Assembly: GCA_039030335.1 (NCBI GenBank)
Contig: JBCCEJ010000079.1
Span: 1-27,562 of the forward strand
Reading direction: 5' to 3'
Origin: JBCCEJ01 sp039030335
GTDB taxonomy: Bacteria; Pseudomonadota; Gammaproteobacteria; HK1
Length of the DNA: 27,562 nucleotides
The translations under genes and the position numbers were made by a program. The notes under the pieces are model-generated. The model saw nothing but the letters and a program-made list of their open reading frames with translations. It did not search any database and was not told the DNA's origin. Positions within the stretch are counted from its first letter, which is position 1; each line of letters starts with the position of its first letter. Below are positions 1 to 7,164 of this stretch, piece after piece.

Positions 1-196
1 TAGATAGCAGACATAAGGGGAAGAATATCTCACGCACTCCCACTAGCCTACGTCCCACGAGACCCCACCACAGAGTATCGCCGGCCCAAGCCTCCCTCAG
101 AGTGTGTCTGGTTCAGAGAGACAAAAACCAAAACCCACTCCAAGGAAAAGACAAGACTTGAACCGGCAAACCCTGGAATGGCCGGGCGCTTTTTCT

Positions 197-1030
197 TCAT
201 TGTACTACCACCACGAGGTCGTCATTATCGCCGGCGTCATAGAAGCCGTTGGGGCCAGTGCTGAGCAGGCACGGAACGCCGGTGCAGGCCGGCACGTTGG
301 TCGTCACGTTAGTGTCGAAGAAGTAAAGATACGGGCGGCCAAAATCTGCGAGCGCCGTTTCGGCGTTCGTCAATGGCGCGGATGCGTCATCCTGTACCGC
401 CCGCCAGTCGAGAACACAGTTCGTGTTGCCTGCGACCTCTTCACAATCGGTGCCGGTATCTGGCGTGGCGGGCTCGCGCGAGAACGGGTCGCCGATGCCG
501 GGTATGTGCACGTATTGCAACGTATCCACGACCACCGGATCGCCGGAGCCATCGGTTTGCAGATTATCACCGACGTCCACGAGTCCTTCGTAACGCAGGT
601 AAGGGCCTCTCCAGCCCCGACCGGTCTCCGGATCCCACGGCAGGATCTCGGTGCCGCCTGAAGCCTCTGGCTGTCGGATTAGTTGCATCAGGTTGGCCGG
701 GCTGTAGAACCACGCCGCGCGTTGAGCCGCGGACGAACCTGGGAATCCGCTCGGATCGACGCTGCCGCCGGCCGAACTCAAGTCGAATACACCTTGCTTG
801 GGGTAGAAGCCGGTGTCTTCTCTGAACTGTCTGACCGCCTCAGCGACCTCCCGCATCTCGGCTCGTGCGAGCTGCGCCGTGGCGTTGTCGTAGGTGCCCT
901 CCAGACCGCGGGATACGACCGTCGCGACGCCGATCAGCACGGCGACGATGACGAGTAGCTCGAGCAATGTGAAGCCGGCCTGGCGATGCCGGGCGTGCGA
1001 AGCGCGTAGGGTTTTCGGCTGCTTCGTCAT
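197..1030 (-). CDS. GspG-like pseudopilin (type II secretion / type IV pilus-like)
   Basis: A 277-residue prepilin-like protein. A 19-residue leader ending in glycine precedes the class III signal FTLLELLVIV, with the conserved Glu at position +5 of the mature protein, followed by one hydrophobic helix. A prepilin peptidase would cleave after that Gly and methylate the new Phe. The globular part has GspG-like features: a YPKQG segment after the helix and a WRGPYL motif near the middle, plus four Cys late in the protein that could form disulfides. No peptidase, ATPase or secretin gene is nearby, so the machine it serves cannot be named. It lies 156 bp downstream of another pseudopilin gene on the same strand. 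The start is the only Met before the leader; no clear Shine-Dalgarno sequence is visible. Pseudopilin identity is firm; GspG versus another minor pilin is uncertain. Confidence 0.85.
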   Translation of the reverse strand: MTKQPKTLRASHARHRQAGFTLLELLVIVAVLIGVATVVSRGLEGTYDNATAQLARAEMREVAEAVRQFREDTGFYPKQGVFDLSSAGGSVDPSGFPGSSAAQRAAWFYSPANLMQLIRQPEASGGTEILPWDPETGRGWRGPYLRYEGLVDVGDNLQTDGSGDPVVVDTLQYVHIPGIGDPFSREPATPDTGTDCEEVAGNTNCVLDWRAVQDDASAPLTNAETALADFGRPYLYFFDTNVTTNVPACTGVPCLLSTGPNGFYDAGDNDDLVVVVQ

Positions 1031-1092
1031 GGCGAATAGTCCGGGGGATTGCAGTGTGTCGAGTCAGAATACGATCGATTGAGACCCTCAAG

Positions 1093-1165
1093 ATGCAAAC
1101 GGCGCGACCGCAGGAGCGGCCGCGCCATGGCCCTGGCCGGTTTTGCAACCGGCGTCAGGCTGTTT
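1093..1165 (-). other. Potential three-way-junction RNA structure between the two pseudopilin genes
   Basis: The spacer holds nested perfect inverted repeats. An outer 6-bp stem pairs GCAAAC (1093-1098) with GTTTGC (1160-1165). Inside are a hairpin at 1099-1124 (6 bp, one mismatch, 4 bp, 4-nt loop) and a hairpin at 1134-1151 (7-bp stem GCCGGTT/AACCGGC, 4-nt loop). No U-run follows on either strand, so it does not look like a standard terminator. It could be a processing, stability or attenuation element in the pilin transcript. The function is inferred. Confidence 0.45.
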
Positions 1166-1186
1166 GCGTCCTAAGTCAACGTGAAC

Positions 1187-2128
1187 TTAGATGGTGTTAC
1201 GCGTGCCGTCCCACTCACCCAGTTCTTCTTCTTTGGTGTCGCCAGCGCCGTCGACGATAGCGATGAGAAGAACCTGGTCAACCACGTCAGCCTGCGCCGT
1301 ACCGTTGGTCGAGCCGATCTGGAACAGCGCGACGAAGCGCGGGTATTCCGTCTCAGACACGTGGCGGTAGATCGGCACGGTGCTCATGCCACCGAGTACC
1401 CGCTTGTCGAACAGCGTGGAGTTCGGGCCGAGGCCAACGGCCATCATGATCGGCAGGCCGGTGGACGCTGCGCCGTCGATAACGCCGTCGAAGTCCGTGC
1501 CACCAGCAACCAGCGGCTCACCGGTGATGCGCTCGGAACCGCCGTTCCAGACGGCGACGTTGGACGAGTTGGCGATCGTGTGGTCAGCGCCGCAGCCATT
1601 GGCTTCCGGGCTCAGGTAGATGTTGCCAGCGACAACGGCGTTACCGCGGTTGGCGATAAGCGCAGACATGTCGTCGCAGTCGCCATCATCCGGCGGGTTC
1701 AGGCCGCCGTTGGTGGTGTCGTAAGCAACGCGAAGCGTCGTGATACCGATGTCATTGAGGCGTCCGAGGACCGTGTTACCACCGTCGTTGGCGATACTGG
1801 ACAGCGCAACGATCTCGATGTCTTCGATAGCAGCAACGCTCAGAAGGATGTCTCCGTTGTCGCCGTTAGCTGCGACGCCGGTGTTGGACTCGAGCAGCGA
1901 ATCATAGCGGTCCGGATACTGGTTCTTGTTCAGTACGCGGAACTCGCGGATGCCCTTGTCGAGCTCGTCCATCATGGCGACGTGGGCTGCAGCGGCAGCG
2001 CGAGCGTCGGTGTCTTGCAGGGCCACCACGGCGGTGCCAGCGATCGCCGCCAGGATGGCGACGACTACCAGCAGTTCGAGCAACGTGAAACCGCGTGAGA
2101 TCGCGGCTCTAGCACGAGAAAGCTTCAT
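1187..2128 (-). CDS. Pseudopilin / prepilin-type N-terminal cleavage protein
   Basis: The predicted 313-residue protein has a 13-residue basic leader ending in Gly, then FTLLELLVVVAIL with Glu at mature position +5. This is the class III signal cleaved by a prepilin peptidase. A hydrophobic N-terminal helix is followed by a segment resembling other GspG/H-type proteins (MMDELDKGIREF, then QYP) and a long, Asn/Gly/Asp-rich globular domain with no motif I recognise. I chose the ATG at 2128 over a Met 48 codons upstream because GGAG sits about 8 bases before it and the prepilin leader begins there. The gene is transcribed towards the second pseudopilin, so the two probably form one pilin-like locus. 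A perfect 6-bp hairpin (2166-2180) lies in the presumed 5' leader. Confidence 0.85.
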   Translation of the reverse strand: MKLSRARAAISRGFTLLELLVVVAILAAIAGTAVVALQDTDARAAAAAHVAMMDELDKGIREFRVLNKNQYPDRYDSLLESNTGVAANGDNGDILLSVAAIEDIEIVALSSIANDGGNTVLGRLNDIGITTLRVAYDTTNGGLNPPDDGDCDDMSALIANRGNAVVAGNIYLSPEANGCGADHTIANSSNVAVWNGGSERITGEPLVAGGTDFDGVIDGAASTGLPIMMAVGLGPNSTLFDKRVLGGMSTVPIYRHVSETEYPRFVALFQIGSTNGTAQADVVDQVLLIAIVDGAGDTKEEELGEWDGTRNTI

Positions 2129-2165
2129 TCTCTTGTCTCCAGTAGAGGAAGTACGGTACCGGTTT

Positions 2166-2180
2166 CCCCAGCCGCTGGGG
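2166..2180. other. Hairpin in the leader of the upstream pseudopilin gene
   Basis: CCCCAG (2166-2171) and CTGGGG (2175-2180) form a perfect 6-bp stem with a 3-nt loop. It lies 37 bp upstream of the chosen pseudopilin start. There is no U-run. It could stabilise the 5' end of the transcript or be part of an operator. Confidence 0.35.
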
Positions 2181-2223
2181 ACATGAGCACCAATGTTTGT
2201 CAACGCATATTGCGAGGAAGCAG

Positions 2224-2275
2224 GGGTCGTGCGCCGCAGCACGCACCCAGGGTCGTGCGCTGCAGCACGCACCCG
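2224..2275. repeat. Two tandem copies of a 26-bp hairpin-forming unit
   Basis: Copies at 2224-2249 and 2250-2275 are head-to-tail and differ at two positions (C/T at unit position 12, A/G at 26). Each unit begins GGGTCGTGCGC and ends GCACGCACCC or nearly so, so it is itself a quasi-palindrome: GGGT pairs with ACCC and GTGC with GCAC. The pair sits about 100 bp upstream of the pseudopilin start at 2128, in non-coding sequence. It resembles a small REP-like element or a tandem protein-binding site; I cannot assign it to a known family. Confidence 0.7.
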
Positions 2276-2382
2276 TTTTCGGAACTCAGAGCGTCAGTTG
2301 CTCGAGCTGGCAGCCAGTCCCAGGCTGGGGCTTGAAGTGATTTGCCCGACAACCTGGAGAGGTTGGTCGGCGCGGTTACCAC

Positions 2383-2619
2383 TCAGCCTTCTGGTTTGGC
2401 CGCTTCGTAGTCGACGACAAAGCGAAACTGTTTGCCGCAGTGGAGGATTACCTCCTTCTGACCGCGGCGCAGAATGCGCATTTCGATGCGCAGCTCGCCG
2501 TAGCCATCATGCTCGAAGATGTCCGTGTAGAGCGATTCGATCTTGGCGAGTACGTCGCGGTTCACGTGCGTGCGCTTGCGCGGAGGCGCGCTACGGTCGC
2601 TGCTCGGACTCGCACTCAT
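2383..2619 (-). CDS. Small conserved-looking protein of unknown function, probably iron-regulated
   Basis: A 78-residue predicted protein that I do not recognise. The N-terminal 20 residues are polar and low-complexity (Ser/Pro/Arg/Lys). The rest reads as a compact soluble fold rich in charged residues, with the patterned segments YGELRIEMRILRRGQKEV and ILHCGKQFRFVV and one Cys. There is no signal peptide or membrane helix. I chose ATG 2619 rather than the Met 24 codons upstream because AAGGAA lies about 8 bases before it. A Fur-like operator lies 112-132 bp upstream and overlaps a plausible -10, suggesting iron control. Small Fur-regulated proteins such as HemP exist in related bacteria, and the end of this protein faintly recalls HemP, but the match is too weak to name it so. 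It runs opposite to the imelysin operon. Confidence 0.6.
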   Translation of the reverse strand: MSASPSSDRSAPPRKRTHVNRDVLAKIESLYTDIFEHDGYGELRIEMRILRRGQKEVILHCGKQFRFVVDYEAAKPEG

Positions 2620-3257
2620 GAAGATCGATTCCTTGTTGCTGGGCGGTGTAGTGGTATGTGCCCTCGGTGCTTTTGGAAGGTCATTACCCACATTCGGTCG
2701 CGAATTCTACGTCCAGCCAGACAACAATGCAAATGAGATTCATTCTCAATTGTAGGCGCATTCGCATTACGAATCAGAAGGCCTCCGAAGCCGCCCAACC
2801 CCAATTGAAGATGCGTCTCACTCTCATCTTCGAGGCACGATGCGTTATCGCAGATGCCCTGTGAAATTCTCGTGAACGCATTGCTATAACCGTGCGCTGA
2901 CTAGCCCAATGAACAATTCGATCGAACCGCTCGGTCCGGGCAACTCACTCGGCACTCGCAGGGCAGCCGGGAAGCGCTGAATGACGGTGTCTGATATCCA
3001 GCCCTAGCTCTCAGGGTCGCGCGGGGTTGGCCTCGCGCCCGCGCCGTCCGCCGCTTCTTATCCGCGCCCCGCTGCATTGACCTCGGTTCATTGAAACGTC
3101 CTGGGCACCTGCGTAGCATCAGCAGAGTCTGAACTCACACGGCGGAGCTGGCGGCGATCGCCCGGATCGTTCCCGTAGCCGCGTTTCAGCGGCAGGGCTG
3201 CACGAGGCGTTGCCGCTGCCGCATTTCGACATCCTGCAATTGACGTGGAGAGACACG
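2620..3257. other. Gene-free stretch between the small gene and the imelysin operon
   Basis: About 640 bp with no convincing gene; short reading frames here lack plausible starts or recognisable content. It holds the Fur-like box at 2731-2751 and an inverted repeat GAAGATG (2807-2813) / CATCTTC (2825-2831). A possible weak plus-strand promoter has TGAAAT (2862-2867), a 17-bp spacer and TATAAC (2885-2890). The imelysin mRNA leader would be about 360 nt if that promoter is used. From 2900 to 3240 I see nothing further that I can support. Confidence 0.6.
2731..2751. promoter_or_regulatory. Fur-like operator (imperfect)
   Basis: The core is the inverted repeat TGAGA (2734-2738) - 5 nt - TCTCA (2744-2748) in an AT-rich setting, extended by AA/TT pairs at the outer ends with one mismatch. 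It resembles proteobacterial Fur boxes of the form AATGAGAAT-CATTCTCATT. On the minus strand it overlaps a good -10 (TACAAT, plus positions 2749-2754) preceded 17 bp upstream by a weak -35 (CTGATT). This points to repression of the small gene starting at 2619. It could also act on the imelysin operon 500 bp away, but less directly. Confidence 0.55.
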
Positions 3258-4532
3258 ATGTCAACTCGAAGCACGAAGGCCTATTGCGCTGCCGCGTTGC
3301 TGCTCGGTTCGGTGCACGCCGCACACGCCACCGACACACGCGCCGTCATCAATCACTATGCGGATATAGCGCAAGCGGGTTACAGCGACTCGCTCGCAAC
3401 CGCGCAGCTACTGCAAACTGCGGTCAGGGAACTGGTGTCCAAGCCGGGCCCCAAGGCCTTGCTGAACGCCAAGGTCTTATGGAAAGCCGCCCGCGAACCG
3501 TATCAGCAAACCGAGGTCTATCGGTTTGGTAACGCGTACGTCGATGAGTGGGAAGGCAAAGTCAACGCCTGGCCGCTGGACGAAGGCCTGATCGACTACG
3601 TGTCAGCTGATTACGGCACGGATAGCGACGAAAATGCTTTCTACACCGTCAATGTCGTCGCGAACGCCAAGTTGACCGCATCCGGTAAGACGATGGACGC
3701 CGGCAATATCAACGACGACCTGCTGCGTTCGCTGCACGAGGTGGACGAGGTGGAAGCGAACGTAGCCACCGGCTATCACGCCATCGAGTTTCTGCTCTGG
3801 GGGCAGGACCTGAACGGCACAGACGCCGGCGCTGGTAGCCGGCCTTGGACTGACTACGCGAGCGGTACGCTCTGCACCGGCGGCAGCTGTGACCGGCGCG
3901 GGGCCTACCTCCAGGCCGCAGCCGATCTGCTGGTTGCGGACCTCAAAGACGTGGTGCTCGCATGGAGCCAGGGCGGCGAAGCGCGTAAAGCCCTCGAAGG
4001 GATGAGCGATACCGCGGCGCTCGGCGCAGCTCTGACCGGTATGGGCAGCCTGTCCTACGGTGAACTGGCGGGCGAGCGGATGCGGCTCGGTCTGATGTTG
4101 CACGACCCGGAAGAAGAGCATGATTGCTTCTCCGATAACACGCACAACTCACACTACTTCGACGCTCTCGGTATCGAGAACATCTACCTGGGCCGGTACA
4201 AACGCGCGGACGGTGAGGTCATGACGGGTCCCAGTCTGTCTCAACTGGTCGCGAAAGCCGATGCGGACCTCGACGCGCAGATGCGCGCGGCTCTGGCCAA
4301 GACGCTTGGCGCGATGAGTCTGTTGAAGCACACGGCCGACAGCGGCCGGATGTCCTACGACCAGATGCTTGCCGAGGGCAACGGCGAGGGCAATGCCATC
4401 GTGCAGGCGGCCGTAGACGCGCTGGTCGATCAAACGCGCTCTATCGAGCGGATCGCCAAGGTGCTGAACGCTGAAGGCCTCACCGTCGAAGGCTCCGACA
4501 GCCTTGACGACCCGACTAAAGTGTTTCAGTAG
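3258..4532 (+). CDS. Imelysin-family periplasmic/outer-membrane iron-regulated protein (IrpA/IcmP-like)
   Basis: The 424-residue product has a signal peptide (about residues 1-24, ending AHA) and the imelysin hallmark GYHAIEFLLWGQDLNG near residues 172-188, containing the HxxE motif (H174, E177). EVYRFGNAYVDEWEGKVNAWP and RPWTDY segments are also typical. Imelysins were first described as insulin-cleaving metallopeptidases, but protease activity is doubted and the family is tied to iron uptake. ATG 3258 is preceded by GGAG at about 8 bases; a Met 16 codons upstream lacks this. It is the first gene of a four-gene run with 5-bp, overlapping and 6-bp junctions. The gene order matches P. aeruginosa PA4370-PA4373, a Fur-regulated set. 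The role in iron acquisition is inferred from family and context. Confidence 0.9.
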   Translation: MSTRSTKAYCAAALLLGSVHAAHATDTRAVINHYADIAQAGYSDSLATAQLLQTAVRELVSKPGPKALLNAKVLWKAAREPYQQTEVYRFGNAYVDEWEGKVNAWPLDEGLIDYVSADYGTDSDENAFYTVNVVANAKLTASGKTMDAGNINDDLLRSLHEVDEVEANVATGYHAIEFLLWGQDLNGTDAGAGSRPWTDYASGTLCTGGSCDRRGAYLQAAADLLVADLKDVVLAWSQGGEARKALEGMSDTAALGAALTGMGSLSYGELAGERMRLGLMLHDPEEEHDCFSDNTHNSHYFDALGIENIYLGRYKRADGEVMTGPSLSQLVAKADADLDAQMRAALAKTLGAMSLLKHTADSGRMSYDQMLAEGNGEGNAIVQAAVDALVDQTRSIERIAKVLNAEGLTVEGSDSLDDPTKVFQ

Positions 4533-4537
4533 CAAAG

Positions 4538-6031
4538 GTGCCTGGTGAGCGGGCAGCTATCCCGACGCGCCGGCGGCTGAGGCTCGCCGGCGGCTGCGTG
4601 TTGGCGGCCTGCGCGCTGTCGACCGCATCGCCTTCGGCGGCGGCGCTGAGCGCCGCCGAGCGCGCTCGCATCCTCGCGCCTGCGAGCGAATTCACCGCGC
4701 CAGAGCGCTGGGAATCGTTGTCGGGCGGCACTGCGACGAACCGAAAACGCTTCGATCGTGAAGCGTTTTCGCTCCCGTCGGCATCGCTAAAGTTCGAAGA
4801 CCGTGCCGAGTTCTTCGTAGGCAATGGACTGTTCCGGCGGCTCTGGGTCTCGTCACCGAGTTCGACGCGCAGTGCCGACGGGCTGGGTCCGCTGTATAAC
4901 GCCAGAGCCTGTCAGCGCTGTCACCTGAAAGATGGCCGCGGGCACCCGCCGGCATCGCCCGACGACAGTCGGGTGTCACTACTGCTTCGCCTCGGGGTGC
5001 CCAATGGCACCGATGAACACATGCCGGAGCCGGTCTACGGCGCGCAGTTTCAAGACCTTGCGGTCCCCGGCCGTGATGCCGAAGGCCACGTTGAGGTGAC
5101 CTACACGAAGCGGGCGCGGTTTCTGTCGGACGGTGCGCAGGTCGAGCTTCGCATGCCTCACTATCGCCTGACCCGGCTCGCGTACGGCACCATGGATCCG
5201 GCCACTGTAGTGAGCCCGCGTATCGCGCCGCCGATGATCGGGCTCGGACTTCTCGAAGCGATCGCTGAGAAGGATCTCGAGGCGCGCGCTGACCCCGATG
5301 ACCGTGATGGAGACGGTATCTCCGGCCGCCTCCCCGTGGTGCGCAGCAACGCCCATGGGCGCCGGCTGGCCGGGCGTTTTGGATGGCGTTCCGAGCAACC
5401 GACGATCATCGATCAGACGGCCGCGGCGCTGGCCGGAGACATCGGTATTTCAAGCGCGCTCATGCCCGCCGCGTTCGGTGATTGCACGTCCGCTCAGCCG
5501 GCGTGTCGGGCGGGGCCGCACGGTGACGACGAGATCTCCGATGGCTTCGAGGCCTCTAATGAGATGCTCCGAGCGATGGAGTTCTACAGTCAGAACCTCG
5601 CGGTTCCGGCCCGCCGCGACGTGGCGGCGCCGAAGGTCTTGCGCGGCAAGGCGCTGTTCTACGACGCTGGGTGCATTGCATGCCATGTACCGAAGCACGC
5701 GACCCGCCGCGACTTTCCCGTGAAAGCTCTCGCCGGGCAGTTGATCTGGCCCTACACGGACCTGCTGCTGCACGACATGGGCGCCGACCTCGCTGACCGT
5801 GACTTGAGTGGCCGCGTGGTTGACCGAGAGTGGCGGACCCCACCTCTGTGGGGTCTCGGGCTGACCCGTGTCGTCAACGGGCACATGCAATTGCTGCACG
5901 ATGGTCGTGCACGCGGACTTGCGGAAGCTATTTTGTGGCACGGCGGCGAAGCCCGGGCGACCCGCGATCGGTTCGCTGCCATGAACCGGCTCGACCGCGA
6001 AGCCCTGTTCGCGTTTCTGATGAGTTTGTGA
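4538..6031 (+). CDS. Di-heme DUF1111 protein (COG3488, 'thiol oxidoreductase'-like)
   Basis: The 497-residue protein has an N-terminal signal segment (basic RRRLRL, hydrophobic core, ASPSAAA) and two c-type heme motifs: CQRCH at 125-129 and CIACH at 379-383. A DPDDRDGDGISGR stretch near 252-264 looks like a Ca-binding Asp loop, as expected for DUF1111. These proteins are distantly related to di-heme cytochrome c peroxidases, and despite the database name a thiol oxidoreductase function is unproven. It would be exported and matured in the periplasm. The start is GTG, 5 bp after the imelysin stop, with no ideal Shine-Dalgarno spacing, so translation may be coupled to the upstream gene. The TGA stop overlaps the next ATG by one base. 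Pairing with imelysins suggests redox handling of iron or a ligand in the periplasm; that is inference. Confidence 0.9.
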   Translation: MPGERAAIPTRRRLRLAGGCVLAACALSTASPSAAALSAAERARILAPASEFTAPERWESLSGGTATNRKRFDREAFSLPSASLKFEDRAEFFVGNGLFRRLWVSSPSSTRSADGLGPLYNARACQRCHLKDGRGHPPASPDDSRVSLLLRLGVPNGTDEHMPEPVYGAQFQDLAVPGRDAEGHVEVTYTKRARFLSDGAQVELRMPHYRLTRLAYGTMDPATVVSPRIAPPMIGLGLLEAIAEKDLEARADPDDRDGDGISGRLPVVRSNAHGRRLAGRFGWRSEQPTIIDQTAAALAGDIGISSALMPAAFGDCTSAQPACRAGPHGDDEISDGFEASNEMLRAMEFYSQNLAVPARRDVAAPKVLRGKALFYDAGCIACHVPKHATRRDFPVKALAGQLIWPYTDLLLHDMGADLADRDLSGRVVDREWRTPPLWGLGLTRVVNGHMQLLHDGRARGLAEAILWHGGEARATRDRFAAMNRLDREALFAFLMSL

Positions 6032-7158
6032 TGACGGTACGGGCAACCGGAATCTTCTCAGGTATGGTCTTCTGGCTGTTCGCCTCAGCCTCTTTCGCGG
6101 CGAGCCCAGTCCCGTATGACAGGTTTACGAAGAGCGTCGCCGAGCACCTGATCGTGCCGGGATACGAGCAGTTCGCGGCGGCCGCCACACGCCTTGCCAG
6201 CGAACTGTCGCAAGCTTGTGCGGGTGCACTGGACACAGATGCCGTGCGCTCCCGCCACGCGGCGCTTCTGGATGCATGGCATACCGTCCGGTTCGTGGAC
6301 TTCGGACCGATCGAAACGTCGACTGGTCCTGCACGGGTTCAGTTCTGGCCCGATTCGCGCGGCGTCGGGCGGCGCCAGCTGCGGCGGGTACTCAAGGCGC
6401 TCGACGAGACGGTAACCGACCCGCGCGCGCTGAAAGGCAAGAGTGTTGCCCTCGGCGATTTGCAGGCGCTCGAGTATCTGCTGTTCGGCCCGGATGGCCG
6501 CGTCCTGCTGAACAACTCCTCAGCTGCTCAAAGTTCGGTGAATGAACCGGGCGCGAGCGGTGCTTTCCGGTGTGCCTACGCCCGGGCCGTCGCGCGTCGA
6601 CAGCAGCATCTGGCGGAAACGCTGCTGGCGACCTGGCAAGGTCCGGACGGTCACCGGGCAATGATGTCGAATCCGTCGGACGCCAATCCCCACTACCTTG
6701 AGATCACAGAGCCGGCGGAGTCGATCTACGGCGGCTTGTTGACCACGCTCGAAGACCTGGCCGTGGTGCGAATCGGGCGCCCGCTCGGCAAGCCCGACGG
6801 CCCACCAAAGCCAAAGCGGGCGGAGAGTTGGAGGAGCCGGCGGTCGCTCGCGAATATCGTCGCCACGTTACGGTCCGCACAAGCCGTGCTCGACACCGAG
6901 GGTGGCCTGGCGGATCTGTTCACCGGGGCTGGCGACGCAGCGCTCGCCAGTGCCATCAAAGCGGAACTCGCCGCCGCGCTGCGACTCGCTGAGGCGGTTC
7001 CCGCACCATTGTTCGACACGCTCGCGCAGGCCCCGATACGCGATCAGCTCCGCTCATTACAGGCCCACATCACCCGGGTACACAAGCTACTGGCAGGACC
7101 CGGCACGGAACTCACGAAGCTGAGGCCCGGGTTCAACTCGAGCGATGGTGACGGATAG
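6031..7158 (+). CDS. Second imelysin-family protein (PA4372-like)
   Basis: A 375-residue protein with an N-terminal signal peptide (hydrophobic MVFWLFASASFAA, cleavage around residue 23). Family landmarks are VDFGPIE and VQFWPDSRG (about 89-111) and LQALEYLLFG at 144-153. In the first imelysin the equivalent motif is HAIEFLLWG; here Gln145 stands where the conserved His would be, so the HxxE site is not intact. The second imelysin of this operon type often shows a modified motif, so this is probably a subfamily trait and not decay. The ATG overlaps the preceding stop (TGATG), indicating translational coupling. A Met 11 codons in is an alternative start that keeps the signal peptide. It probably works with the di-heme protein and the first imelysin in iron acquisition. 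Confidence 0.85.
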   Translation: MTVRATGIFSGMVFWLFASASFAASPVPYDRFTKSVAEHLIVPGYEQFAAAATRLASELSQACAGALDTDAVRSRHAALLDAWHTVRFVDFGPIETSTGPARVQFWPDSRGVGRRQLRRVLKALDETVTDPRALKGKSVALGDLQALEYLLFGPDGRVLLNNSSAAQSSVNEPGASGAFRCAYARAVARRQQHLAETLLATWQGPDGHRAMMSNPSDANPHYLEITEPAESIYGGLLTTLEDLAVVRIGRPLGKPDGPPKPKRAESWRSRRSLANIVATLRSAQAVLDTEGGLADLFTGAGDAALASAIKAELAAALRLAEAVPAPLFDTLAQAPIRDQLRSLQAHITRVHKLLAGPGTELTKLRPGFNSSDGDG

Positions 7159-7164
7159 CTCCTG

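Noticed and set aside
150..196. A T-loop-like GGTTCAAGTC on the minus strand and a 5-bp stem followed by TTTTT on the plus strand, suggesting a tRNA end or terminator.
   Set aside because: The bases flanking the T-loop do not pair as a T-arm and no other tRNA arms fit. The stem is short with a long loop and faces the wrong way for the minus-strand pilin gene.
1181..2098. A 305-codon plus-strand open frame.
   Set aside because: It lies antisense to a clear pseudopilin gene and encodes low-information Arg/Ala/Val-rich sequence; it mirrors the codon bias of the real gene.
2198..2203. TTGACA on the minus strand as a -35 for the pseudopilin gene.
   Set aside because: At 16-18 bp downstream the sequence is GC-rich (CCCCAG) with no usable -10.
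5450..6046. A 198-codon minus-strand frame opposite the di-heme gene.
   Set aside because: It is a shadow of the plus-strand gene with two heme motifs; it has no domain and no ribosome site.
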